From Anthoceros angustus (lineage: Eukaryota > Streptophyta > Anthocerotopsida > Anthocerotales > Anthocerotaceae): a DNA stretch of 64,000 nucleotides. Shown here piece after piece: positions 55,161-64,000 of this stretch; position 1 is the first letter of the stretch, and each line of letters begins with the position of its first letter. Under the pieces are notes generated by a model that saw nothing but the letters and a program-made list of their open reading frames with translations, did no database searches and was not told the DNA's origin. The position numbers and the translations under genes were made by a program. The stretch lies in the NCBI GenBank assembly GCA_010909165.1, contig VJWM01000178.1:310001-374000 (forward strand). The letters run 5' to 3'.

Positions 55161-55636
55161 TGCAAAAGATACTAAACCCTGAAGGCTGAAAAGGAGGGTT
55201 TAACAAAGTACTACAAAAGATGTTGAACGAAGAGCTCAATGCCAAACTTAGATCTCCATGCCAATTGTCTTACTGTTGAAAGAGTTCACAAATTAGTCCG
55301 CCCTAGTTTGTTGTAAGAAGTCAACCTTTTAGAAGTATTATACCAGGTATTTACATACAATTGCTCCCTTGGCTGCCAAGTGGTTCTCAAACAATCAAGC
55401 AATATATCAAAAGTATGTGGAGTTCTTGTGGTACAAGTTTATTTCAATTATGCTTGTATAGGAACCTATGAAAGTGTACTCATCCGGGGTGTTCTGTGCC
55501 ATAGTGACGATTTACAAAAGCCAAGGGTATGATACAACATGGAAAACTGCCAAAAGTAGTGAGACTGCTGATGGATGCCTTTTTTGATCCGCAGGAGCTG
55601 GAGATCCTATATCAAATGTGTGTCCAAATGGCTTAG

Positions 55637-55964
55637 GCCAAATGGACACGCATTTATAAGAACTTAGTGATTAAGCATCCTGTGCTTAGATTGGTACTTC
55701 AATAAACCTAAAGGGAGTGGATGCCCTTGGTGTAAATAGATTAGGCACACCATGGTACAAGTTGTTAAAGAGCAGAATTCTATGGGGTGCCTAAAGGGAG
55801 TGGATGCCATTGGTGCAAGTAGCTTAGGCACACCATGGTACAAGTTGTTAAGAGCATTCTGCGCGTAGAAGGTACTTAGATGGGGTGCCTAAAGGGAGTG
55901 GATGCCCTTGGTGCAAGTAGCTTAGGCACACCATGGTACAAGTTGTTAAGCACCAAGTCCCATG
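55637..55964 (+). repeat. Dispersed repeat family, copy 2 with internal triplication
   Basis: Same start (GGCCAAATGGACACGCATTT) and same end (ACCAAGTCCCATG) as 42581-42735, but the inner CCTAAAGGGAGTGGATGCC ... CACACCATGGTACAAG segment occurs three times (about 55697, 55791 and 55886). Confidence 0.8.
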
Positions 55965-56995
55965 CCAGAAATCCATCCTTAGTGGACTTTAATAAAATTC
56001 TTCTTCTTCTTCTATCCCATCTTCCACTTCCCCTTTTTCTTCTCTCTTCCTTCAAGAAGAGGAGGGAAGAAAGAGGAAGGACAACAATTCTCAACAAGCT
56101 TATCAGTGTATGGTGAATGGTAGCCCAGTCAGCCTACATGTCATACATTGAATGGTAGATCAGTCAGCCTACATATCATATAGTCTCAAGACTTCCATTT
56201 TGAACAAATAGACACTAGTTGGTTGGGACGAACTTTTGCAAACGGATAAGTCATTACTTTAGAAGAGATTGAGTTTGTTCAAGATCCACATATGTACATA
56301 CTTCCCATGTTATTACTATGCATTCCTTCAATTGTGATGCCAGGAAGGAAGGTGTGAATGAAGTGTCAAGACCTGCGGAACATGAGAAGCGGATATTAGT
56401 CCGGACTAGGGTCTTTAAGTACACAAGATCGTGCGATGCTGAGCCAACAGCGGAACCTACACAAACATATCTTGACTGTCTCGAAATGTGGGCGGAATTG
56501 AAAAGGATATTAAAACATGTGCTGGAACATCCTAATTAGTTGGCGACTTGAAAAGCACTGGCCGTGGCCAAACTAGGCAGCCTCATGCAGATTCGAGCCA
56601 CGATCGTGAGATCGCGGCATGTGAAGAATGTTCACGACAGAAGATCATGTAGTGTTGCTGGGACCGAGGTGGGGACTGATTGTACGTTGGCCCGATGTCA
56701 GGCCCTCGTGATAAGGGCACTGGCCTCCCCCGTCCAGCTCACCCACGAAGTTGCACATTTGAAGTTTTAACGTAAGACGAGTTGATGTATATGGACGGTT
56801 ATAATGGTGCACATGGTGGAGGGCACACAAGTAACAGCCCATTTGTTCATCCGATTCCCTCCATGCAGATTCCTCGCTTTTGCCCACGCTGCATGTTATG
56901 TTCCTGGGCATGACAAAAAACTGAAAGGAATCCTTTCAGGGGAACCATTGCTAGGTGCCACGGGGGAGGGAGGGACTGGGTGTCTACACAAATCG

Positions 56996-57024
56996 TACGG
57001 GACGGGACGGGACGGGACGGGGCG
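56996..57024 (+). repeat. GGGAC pentanucleotide microsatellite
   Basis: About four to five GGGAC units followed by GGGGCGG. Confidence 0.85.
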
Positions 57025-58072
57025 GAGAGGCCTGGCCTGCAAGTGCGCTGATGTCAACAGCATGATCGGTTAGCCCATATGCCTCCTGCCAAAATTCCTC
57101 ACCATAGCCGATATCCATCACACCGGTTGAAATATCTTCAGTCCCAGACCTGTACTGCAGGGCACTGGTGCAGGCCAAGTCATTCCGAGACAAGTTATGC
57201 GATGTAACTTAGAAGCAATGACTGTAGATCTCACTGTACAATTATCCATCATGCCGGTTCAACCCCCAAGGCTTCACCTGGCAGCAGCTATAGCTAGCTA
57301 GCTAGCTAGTTATGGTGTAAAACAAGAACAAGAACAAGAATTCTACCCCCCTGCAACTTGAGCGCGTCCTAATGGGGAGGGTTAGAATCTACCTTAAGCA
57401 GCCTATGCCTGTACCTAGAAATTATCTGAGACACTGATTGGCCAAGGCGACAGCAGGCACCGCAAGGAGTGCGCTGCAGCTCTTGGCCAGCCTCCAGTAA
57501 GCCTCACACTGACAGATTGAGCACCAGAATCCGAGTGCCAACATAAGGAATTCATGCACCTGCTCAACTGCTTGGAACTCGTATGTGCTACAGGGTACAT
57601 ACCAATTTTTTTGAGGGGAGCGCTGTATCCATGGGCAAATGGATGTGACTCCCAGAAGACGGAGGACAGTTTTAATCTACTATATATATGCGCTAGCTAA
57701 GCTAGCGCTCACGGAATTTTAATAATTGTGGCTCCTGAGTTCAGCTGAAAGCATCTGGTACGGAGGCCTCTTCTTGAAGATGATCCCCTTCGATTCTAGC
57801 AGTGTAGAGTGCAAACAGAACAACTGACCAGTGTGGAGGCCTGAAAATTGCTCCTACAATAGAGAACATATGTGATGAGCACAGAGAAAAACATAGTTGA
57901 AAGTCGAGGGGGTAGACCTGTAAATCATTCGACTGTCGCTGCGCCACATGCTGTTTAGGACGTGGATGATCATGGATCCATGGTTCGAGGTCAAAGATTC
58001 TGGGCCGCGGCTGAAGTGGGGAATTCTCGAGGTCCTGCGCAATATATAAGCAGAGAGCTCGAGAGGCCTCCT

Positions 58073-60729
58073 CTAAATCGTGTCAAGAACAGCCGCTATG
58101 CGTTGCAACTCGGGGGACATGGGGGCAACGAGGCCTGAACGCTGGTATAGTTCAGGTTCCCAGTTGCTCATGCCAGGGCTGCCGGTGGCGAGGCTGGGAG
58201 CTGCTGCGGCGTTGCCGTTGTGACCCCTGTCTGGGAAGGCATCTTGGGCTGCTGCGCCTGTTACAACCTTGGACCTCAGACTGGAATCTTCGTTGAAGTC
58301 GTTGATTAGGCTGATGACCCTCGAGTCGTCCAGAGCTGGTGTATGAGGATTCATAGTGGAGCCCACTGGCAGGAGGTCGCACCATTTCGTGACATTCCGC
58401 GTTACAGACCTGTCGGATTCTCCTCCATACGGCCTAGTGGAAGAACAGTTCCCGAGGTCGCCTTGGCGGGTACTCGGGCTATTGTGGTCCAGAGCCATGA
58501 GGTGGCCGAAATTGGGAGCTTGAGAGTCGAAGGTAGTCTCACTATGGCCAGTGCCATTCTCCGCGCAGAATCCCAGTCGGTCAGCCTGGCACAATGGCAA
58601 CCGAGTGTCGGAAAAATTCTGGGAGCCCCAGAAGCCAGTGCTGCAGTTCTGCTGATAAAGACTCGGGCTGATTGCTGCAGCATTGCTGCTGTGCCTGTCC
58701 ACTGCCGTGGCATTGCTGGTGCAGGCACTGTCCGCCCAGAAGTTGACATTCCCGCTGCTGGAGGCAGAATCCACCGACACCGAGGACAGGGAAGTGCACA
58801 TTTCAGTAGACCCGCTGTGTCCCCCCTCCGTGGTCCTCAGAACAAGACTCTCGGCCTGCTGCAAATGCTGGTTAGAAGAGGTGGAGATGTCGGAAGACTC
58901 GATGGCTGGAGCTGCATTGTCGGAGAAGAATGCTCGTGGCTTCATGGAGGGTGCGTTGAGAGAGCCGATGTTGGCAGTGATGCTGCTCAGGTCCCCTGAC
59001 GAGTCTCCCATATTGAACCTGAAGCTGCTGGCACCGCCGAGCTGGAGCTCCATGCTTGCCATATCCGAGGTGCCGCTCCCATGGTGCTTGCAATTGCCGT
59101 CATGATGCATGCCTGAGACATTGAAGAGGGAGAGAGGAGAAGAGCAGCGAGCCTCGATTCCGGAGCTGGTCCCAGCGGCAGTGCTGGTGCAGGGGGCAAT
59201 ACCAGGGCCCCCGCCATGGACAGAGGGGGAATTGGGATTCCCAAGGAGCCAGAACACGGGGTTGTAAGCGGCCGGCACCATGGGGTCGTCAGCTCCATCC
59301 GTATCCATGTCCGACAAGGGGTACTGGTGGTTAATCTCACTCACTGCAGATGCGTCGGAGAAGATCTTCATACCGGAGGGCATTACGTTGGTCATGGACT
59401 CCATGGAGGAACAAGAACCGGGAAGCTGATTGTTGAGAACCGCCGTCCTGACGCTGGGATGCTTGGGCGTCCACAGCGCTCTCTCATACACCCCCAGCTG
59501 AGCATCTCCGGATCCGGAAAGGTGGTGCAGGTCTGGAGGCTGCAAGTCGATGGCGCCTGCCGGCGCAAACGCTGATGGCCTGCCAGGTGCCCGGAAGTCG
59601 GAGCCCATTTTCCTGTCCAGAAGTGACGGCAGAGTCTTAAAGGGCTCCTGAGCCGCCGAGGAGGCGCAACCAAATGGCCCAAACAGGCTGGGCATGTGCT
59701 TGAAGCTGTCATATAAACGGGATGCCCCGGAAGACGAGCCGGGCAGCTGCGAGGCAGTCATGCCAAGTGTGCCAGGACCAGCTGGTGTCGACAAGCTCAC
59801 CTGCATACTGTCCCTGTGGTTGAAGAAGGGCGGAAGGCCTGGCTTGCTGTGATCATAGTGGTGAAATTGTTGAAGAGCTTGGTCAGAGCCGGCAAGCTTG
59901 TGAGTGTTGGGGTCGATGCCGACCTGTTTCAGCTTTTTCTTGATGCACGAGTTCCAGAAGTTCTTGATCTCGTTGTCGGTCCTGCCAGGTAGCTGGGTCG
60001 CGATTTGAGACCATCTGCACAGATTTCGCAGCCTGAGAGTGTCAGAGCCTGGGGCTTGCAAGCGTTCAAGATGTTTGTACAGTAAAGAAAGTTTGCAATC
60101 CTGTGGAACAGGTAGCAGCGATCGTCCGCACTGGAGACGTCCGAGCTGGAATTCATGCGAATGAGGGGGTGTAATGAATCTGGCAAGGACCTGTTACCGA
60201 GGACTGCGTGGAGGTCAATGATGAGCTTCTCCTCCGATGCAGAGAAGACGCCTCGCTTGAGATCGGGCCTGAGGTAGTTGATCCACCTGAGCCGGCAGCT
60301 TTTCCCGCAGCGCAGAAGTCCTGCAGGCGCATGGTGTGCAGCAGCAGCAGCAGTGAGAACCTTTGGTGGGGAAGGGTAGCTGCGCGGGAAGGGGGAGGTG
60401 GTAGCAGCTGGCAGGCAATTAGTGGCTTGCGACATGGTGCAGGTGACAAAGATGAGTCTGAGCTAGGTAGCATTGAATGAAGAGTGCAGAAGCAAGGTCA
60501 CAAGAATGTTGTCCAGAGGACCTGGTGATCTTTGAATGGCTGCAGTTAAAGTCATTGAAAGCTCCTGCAGTCAGTCATGAGTCACTCCACACTCACCTGC
60601 TTGCTTGGGGACAGCACTCCAACAGCCGTGACCATGCTTGGTGATGTATCGCACCAGCTTGTCGTCTTCCTCGGGTGACCACAAGCCTTTCTTGAGCTTC
60701 TGCTTGTGACAGCAGGAATGGCGGCCCAT
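58073..60729 (-). CDS. R2R3-MYB transcription factor, MYB61/MYB50-like, 734 aa, 3 exons
   Basis: Nuclear DNA-binding regulator; angiosperm relatives (MYB61, MYB50, MYB86) control secondary wall, mucilage and stomatal traits. Minus-strand exons: 60597-60729, 60191-60320, 58073-60014; total 2205 nt with phases 1 and 2, the standard R2R3-MYB intron positions. R2 reads [20 protein letters not shown] ... [15 protein letters not shown]3 follows [20 protein letters not shown] and contains [20 protein letters not shown], then [27 protein letters not shown] and THKL, which are diagnostic of this clade. The first Trp of R3 is Phe, as is normal in plants. The remaining ~600 residues are Ser/Asn/Gly-rich with no second domain, making the protein about twice the usual length. 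ATG 60729 is set by the conserved MGRHSCC start. Confidence 0.93.
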
Positions 60730-62049
60730 GGCAGCGGTGTTGGGAGACGCCCGTTGCGCATGCACGGGACGGCAACCGCCTGTCCTGTTTTGGTGTCACA
60801 GCTGGATCATCTGAGGCATGAGATGGAGGGTGATGAAGGCCCGCCTGCTGCAACCTTGCTTCAAACTCCCGACCGTGTCCTGGAGCATCCCGCTGCTGCC
60901 AGAATCCGAGACTCCGCTCTCACTCTTGAAACTGTACACCACAAGAGTCCGAAGAAGGCACCTCGTGAAGAAGTCTGCTCACAAATTGCTACATCTCGTA
61001 CACCGGCCAGGCTGGAGTGCGCCGAACGGAGGCGCCTGCAGGTGCTAGGGTGAAAGCATTGAGGCAGCGGCCGGTGGAGCACGAAGGTGATGACGGAAGT
61101 TGAATGCGCAGAGCAGAGCTGTAGAGGACGAACTTCAAGCAGTGACAGGTCCGGGGAAGCAGCTGGTTCCCGTTTGCATACTGAGGAGCGAAGGCTAGCG
61201 CTCTGCCTGCAGCAGCTCCTGCGAAGAGAAGGGAGTCGCAATTGTACCGTCCAGAGGGCCTGCGTACACAGTGTCCGGAAGCGGCGCGAGGTGGCGTAAT
61301 CCTTTGAAGAGCTGTGAGCCGAAGGTGCGGCAGTCCTAAGTTGTCCAAGTGTGGCAACAGTGAGCAGCAGCAGCAGCTATATATCTAGATACTCATTCTG
61401 AGACGGTCTGACAAGAGAGATAAGGCACATGCAGCGATGAATGCACGCACAGTGCACATCCACAGCCTTGTGTTGAGTTCACGCTCGGCATTCCAGATTT
61501 GGCACGCTAGAACAAAGCACTTGGTCCTGAAGCAGGCTGGAGCTATCCATCCAGCAGTCGCGAGATGGGGAGGCCACTAGTAAGCACTCCAGGACCTTCC
61601 TGAGCAAATTGAGTTATGGCGGTCCTGGAACGTCTGTGTGTAGAAGTCGCACGCTATGACAGCAGCTGATGCCCGCCTGATGATCTGGATCCACACATTG
61701 AGTCGGCCGAAGGTTGGCGCTTGCAAGAGAAGATAGAGTTGAGAGAATTTGAAGAGAATCTAGAGGCAGCAGGCAGTCTTTGAGGCTAGGAGATTGAAAT
61801 GAATCGCAAATCGCAGGTCGAAGCAGTCGGCCAGCTACAGTGCGGGAAGACACAAAGTGAAGAGGTGCGGCAGCAGCTTTCGGAGTGACGATGAGGAAGC
61901 TTGGCAAGCAAGCGTAAGCAGGCAACGGCAGGGGTATGGCAGGAATGCAGGCCTGAGCTCAAGATTGTTTTAGTCGGAAAGCACACAGGCAAGTCACACA
62001 AGAAGAAGCGCAGGAGCTGGTGGGAGGTTTGCGAGCACAGCCTCCTGGC

Positions 62050-62141
62050 CTCTCCTCTGCTCTGCTCTCCTCCCCTCCCCTCCCCTCTCCTCTCCCCTGC
62101 TCTCCTTTCCTTTCCTCTCCTCTCCTCTCCTCTCCTTTTCA
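62050..62141 (+). repeat. Polypyrimidine CTCCT tract
   Basis: About 90 bp of CTCCT/CCCCT/TTTCC units, nearly free of purines. Confidence 0.85.
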
Positions 62142-62623
62142 CTGGGGAGCACGCCAAGAGCAGCGGCCGAGAAGGCGCTGATGGCAATGAATGAAGGAGG
62201 CAGAGGCGGCAGCAGCAGGACCAGCTGCAAATCGCAAGCGACGGCAGCAGAAGATCCGGCTGCAGGCTGCAGGCTGCAGGCTGCAGGCTGCGGGCGCACA
62301 GGTTGCGAGCGGAGAGGGGGATGCGGGGAGCAGGGCAGGGGTGAGCTCTAGATGCGGTGCAGCAGCAGAAGACGCGCAAACGTCACAGGCGCGGAGGAGG
62401 CGGCGTTGAGAGATTGGGCCAGAATTGAGGGTGGAGGTCGGGGATGGCAGCAGGCGTGCGCGTTGGGCAAACCTGGAGCGGGCATTGAAGTAGGAAGGTG
62501 GCAGGCCAGCTCCGTCCGTCCTGTCCTGTCCTGTCCCGTGCCGTCCGTCCCGTGCGGGATAGGCTAGAGACGAAGGCGGGCCGGGGCCGGGGCCGGGGCC
62601 GGGCGCCGGGCAGCACCTGGCCG

Positions 62624-62650
62624 GGCCGGGCTGGCCGGCCCAGCCCGGCC
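62624..62650. repeat. GC-rich inverted repeat
   Basis: Arms GGCCGGGCTGG (62624-62634) and CCAGCCCGGCC (62640-62650) are perfect complements with a 5-base loop. It follows a GGGGCC microsatellite. Confidence 0.75.
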
Positions 62651-63841
62651 GGGCTGTTTGCCCTAGACTAACTCTAACTTAGCGCGCGAAAGCGGGAACA
62701 GGAGCCCTGAGGCGGTGGTCGTTGGCGCTGGTCGTTGGGATCATGGATGGAGATGCAGGCGGGAGGAGTCGATCATCCATCGTCGATCGTCGATCCGGCA
62801 ACGCCATTCTAAATCTACATCGGGCAGGGGGGACTGGGTTGCATTATTGAGTGACAAATGCGGCAAGTGCAAAGGGCGTGGACAACACAACAGCCCAACA
62901 GCCCCAGGGGTGTGTAACCCGTAACGCTCGACAGTGGCAGTGGCGGGGTGGGTTTGTAACTTTGTCGGGACAACCTGACAGCCGGGCCCGGTTCGAACTC
63001 GAACCCGGCGCGGACTCTGCTTCCGCTTCTGACCACGGCAGCGGTTACAGTACGCAGCGCTGTGGTTGGGCACAAAGTATTTGACTTATGGGCGAGCTCC
63101 GGGCGCGAAGCCGAAGCCGAGGCCGAGGCCGAGGCCGGGCACGCTGGAATCTTCCAGCGGCCTCGGCAGGGCAGGGTTGGGGGGACTCGCGCGCGGAGCA
63201 GTAATATGTAATATCGGCGTAAGCACGTCTGTGCTGGCGCTGGCGCTGGCGCTGGCGCTGGCACGGACGTGTGAAAAGGGGCTATGTGGTTCGAGGTTGA
63301 GGGTGGCGATGCTGCTGTCCCTGCAGCTCCGACAGGCCTGGCCCCCCTGCCTGCTTTGCTGCTTGCCGCTTGCCTGTGGCGACTGTGGCTGTGGCTGTGG
63401 CTGTGGCTGTGAACTCAGCGCAAGCGGATTCCTTTAGGTTAAGTGGGGGCCCACTGAGGCCGCCTAAGTGGGGGCCCAGCCGGGCGGATGATCATCATTC
63501 AAGCATGACAGGATTGTTAAGGACACGCGTCTGTGGCAGAGGGGCAGCGGGGCATAGGCCAGAGGCAGGGGCAGAGGCAGAGGCGTAACGGGACGTGGCG
63601 CTCTCCCAACCGTCCCGTAACCCCGTTCCCGCTTCCTCCCCTGCCGTTACGTTACGCTGCACCAGCGTACTGTAACGTCTCTCACAGCGCTGCTCCTCTC
63701 CGCTGCTGCTGCTGCTGCTGCTGCTTCTGCTTCTGCTCTGTTTTGTGCTGCACTGACTTAATCTTTTAGTCCACAAAGATGGCTGTGAATATGGAGACTT
63801 TGCTGTGCAGTAATTGCTTTCCCTTACCATTTTATCTTTTT

Positions 63842-63966
63842 CTTTGCCTTGGCCATGCCTCGCCTTCCCTTGCCTTGCCCTGCCCTGCCTTGCCCTGCCC
63901 TGCCCTTCCCTGCCCTGCCTTGCCCTGCCCTGCCTTGCCCTGCCTTGCATTGCCCTGCCTTGCTCT
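63842..63966 (+). repeat. CCTGC/CCTTG pentanucleotide microsatellite
   Basis: About 120 bp of TGCCCTGCCT and TGCCTTGCCC units, continuing almost to the window end. Confidence 0.9.
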
Positions 63967-64000
63967 GCAGCTCACCGTACTCAAAAGACTAATAAGGCAC

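Larger units (their letters stand above)
54498..58072. other. Repeat-rich intergenic region
   Basis: No gene is supported. It contains GCTGAAAAGAAGGG repeats near 54830-54975, 52-bp tandem repeats, the expanded dispersed repeat, a TTCTTCTTCTTCT tract near 55998-56012, a GGGAC run at 56996-57024, and TAGC and CAAGAA microsatellites near 57290-57340. Short open frames between 56.3 and 57.2 kb show no known motif. The MYB 3' UTR must lie close to 58072. Confidence 0.55.
60730..64000. other. MYB upstream region, microsatellite-dense, no supported gene
   Basis: Presumed leader and promoter of the MYB gene up to about 61.4 kb, where a TATATA element in minus sense lies at about 61376-61383. The remainder is GC-rich and full of short tandem repeats: CT-rich tract 62050-62141, CTGCAGG at 62259-62293, GGGGCC at 62575-62605, GAGGCC near 63113-63136, GCTGGC near 63235-63262, GGCTGT near 63383-63410, CTG near 63700-63728, and CCTGC/CCTTG at 63842-63966. 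Open frames here are low-complexity and not credible as genes. Confidence 0.5.

Noticed and set aside
56318-56539. 73-codon open frame in the repeat region
   Set aside because: No motif, no splice partner, and it sits among repeats; no support as a gene.
62990-63035. tRNA gene suggested by GGTTCGAACTC
   Set aside because: No matching A box, acceptor stem or anticodon arm could be folded around it. No tRNA or rRNA gene was found anywhere in the window.

Overview
The window is nuclear DNA of a land plant. It has spliceosomal introns of about 70-240 nt, 5' TATA and telo-box promoter motifs, and plant-restricted families: a class III peroxidase, a PLS-class PPR protein, a MYB61-like R2R3-MYB, a long sucrose-phosphate synthase and an IMK2-type LRR receptor kinase. 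Gene density, short introns and fairly GC-rich coding sequence fit a bryophyte or lycophyte better than a seed plant, but the sequence alone does not settle the lineage. No organelle, bacterial or viral segment was recognised.

Layout. 1-1013: 3' part of an LRR receptor-like pseudokinase (+). 1748-3204: calcineurin-like metallophosphoesterase (+, 6 exons). 5256-6608: secreted class III peroxidase (+, 4 exons). 6981-7699: PRKRIP1-type splicing factor (-, 2 exons). 7957-8721: mitochondrial-type ribosomal protein uL4 (-), divergent from UTP23 (8973-10248, +, 6 exons) across a telo-box promoter. 10483-12898: O-fucosyltransferase-like glycosyltransferase (-, 10 exons). 13936-17498: decayed LINE-like retrotransposon flanked by a perfect 18-bp direct repeat. 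19933-22704: PPR protein (+, intronless). 24303-26577: CSA/ERCC8 WD40 repair protein (-, 9 exons), divergent from an intronless sulfite oxidase (26754-27950, +). 28425-30152: DBP3/RH5-like DEAD-box helicase (-, intronless), divergent from a second, intronless O-fucosyltransferase-like gene (30458-32578, +). 33238-37336: SMUBP2-like SF1 helicase (-, 15 exons). 37772-42089: ubiquitin-activating enzyme E1 (-, 7 exons). 42.5-49.6 kb: repeat-rich DNA with a degenerate LTR element carrying tandemly duplicated gag. 49631-54497: sucrose-phosphate synthase (+, 13 exons). 54.5-58.0 kb: tandem and dispersed repeats. 58073-60729: R2R3-MYB (-, 3 exons), with a microsatellite-dense upstream region to the window end.

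All multi-exon models were built by reading splice sites so that intron phases agree and the total coding length is a multiple of three; products were named from remembered family motifs, not from searches. Most genes are housekeeping: ribosome biogenesis (UTP23, DBP3-like, uL4m), splicing (PRKRIP1), ubiquitin activation (E1) and transcription-coupled repair (CSA, normally part of a CUL4 ubiquitin ligase). I see no operon-like grouping or defence cluster, and no convincing undescribed multi-gene system. The most unusual observations are the in-frame minisatellite in the sucrose-phosphate synthase linker, the LINE insertion with its target duplication, the three neighbouring intronless genes, and a dispersed repeat family present both in the 42-kb repeat region and downstream of the sucrose-phosphate synthase gene.
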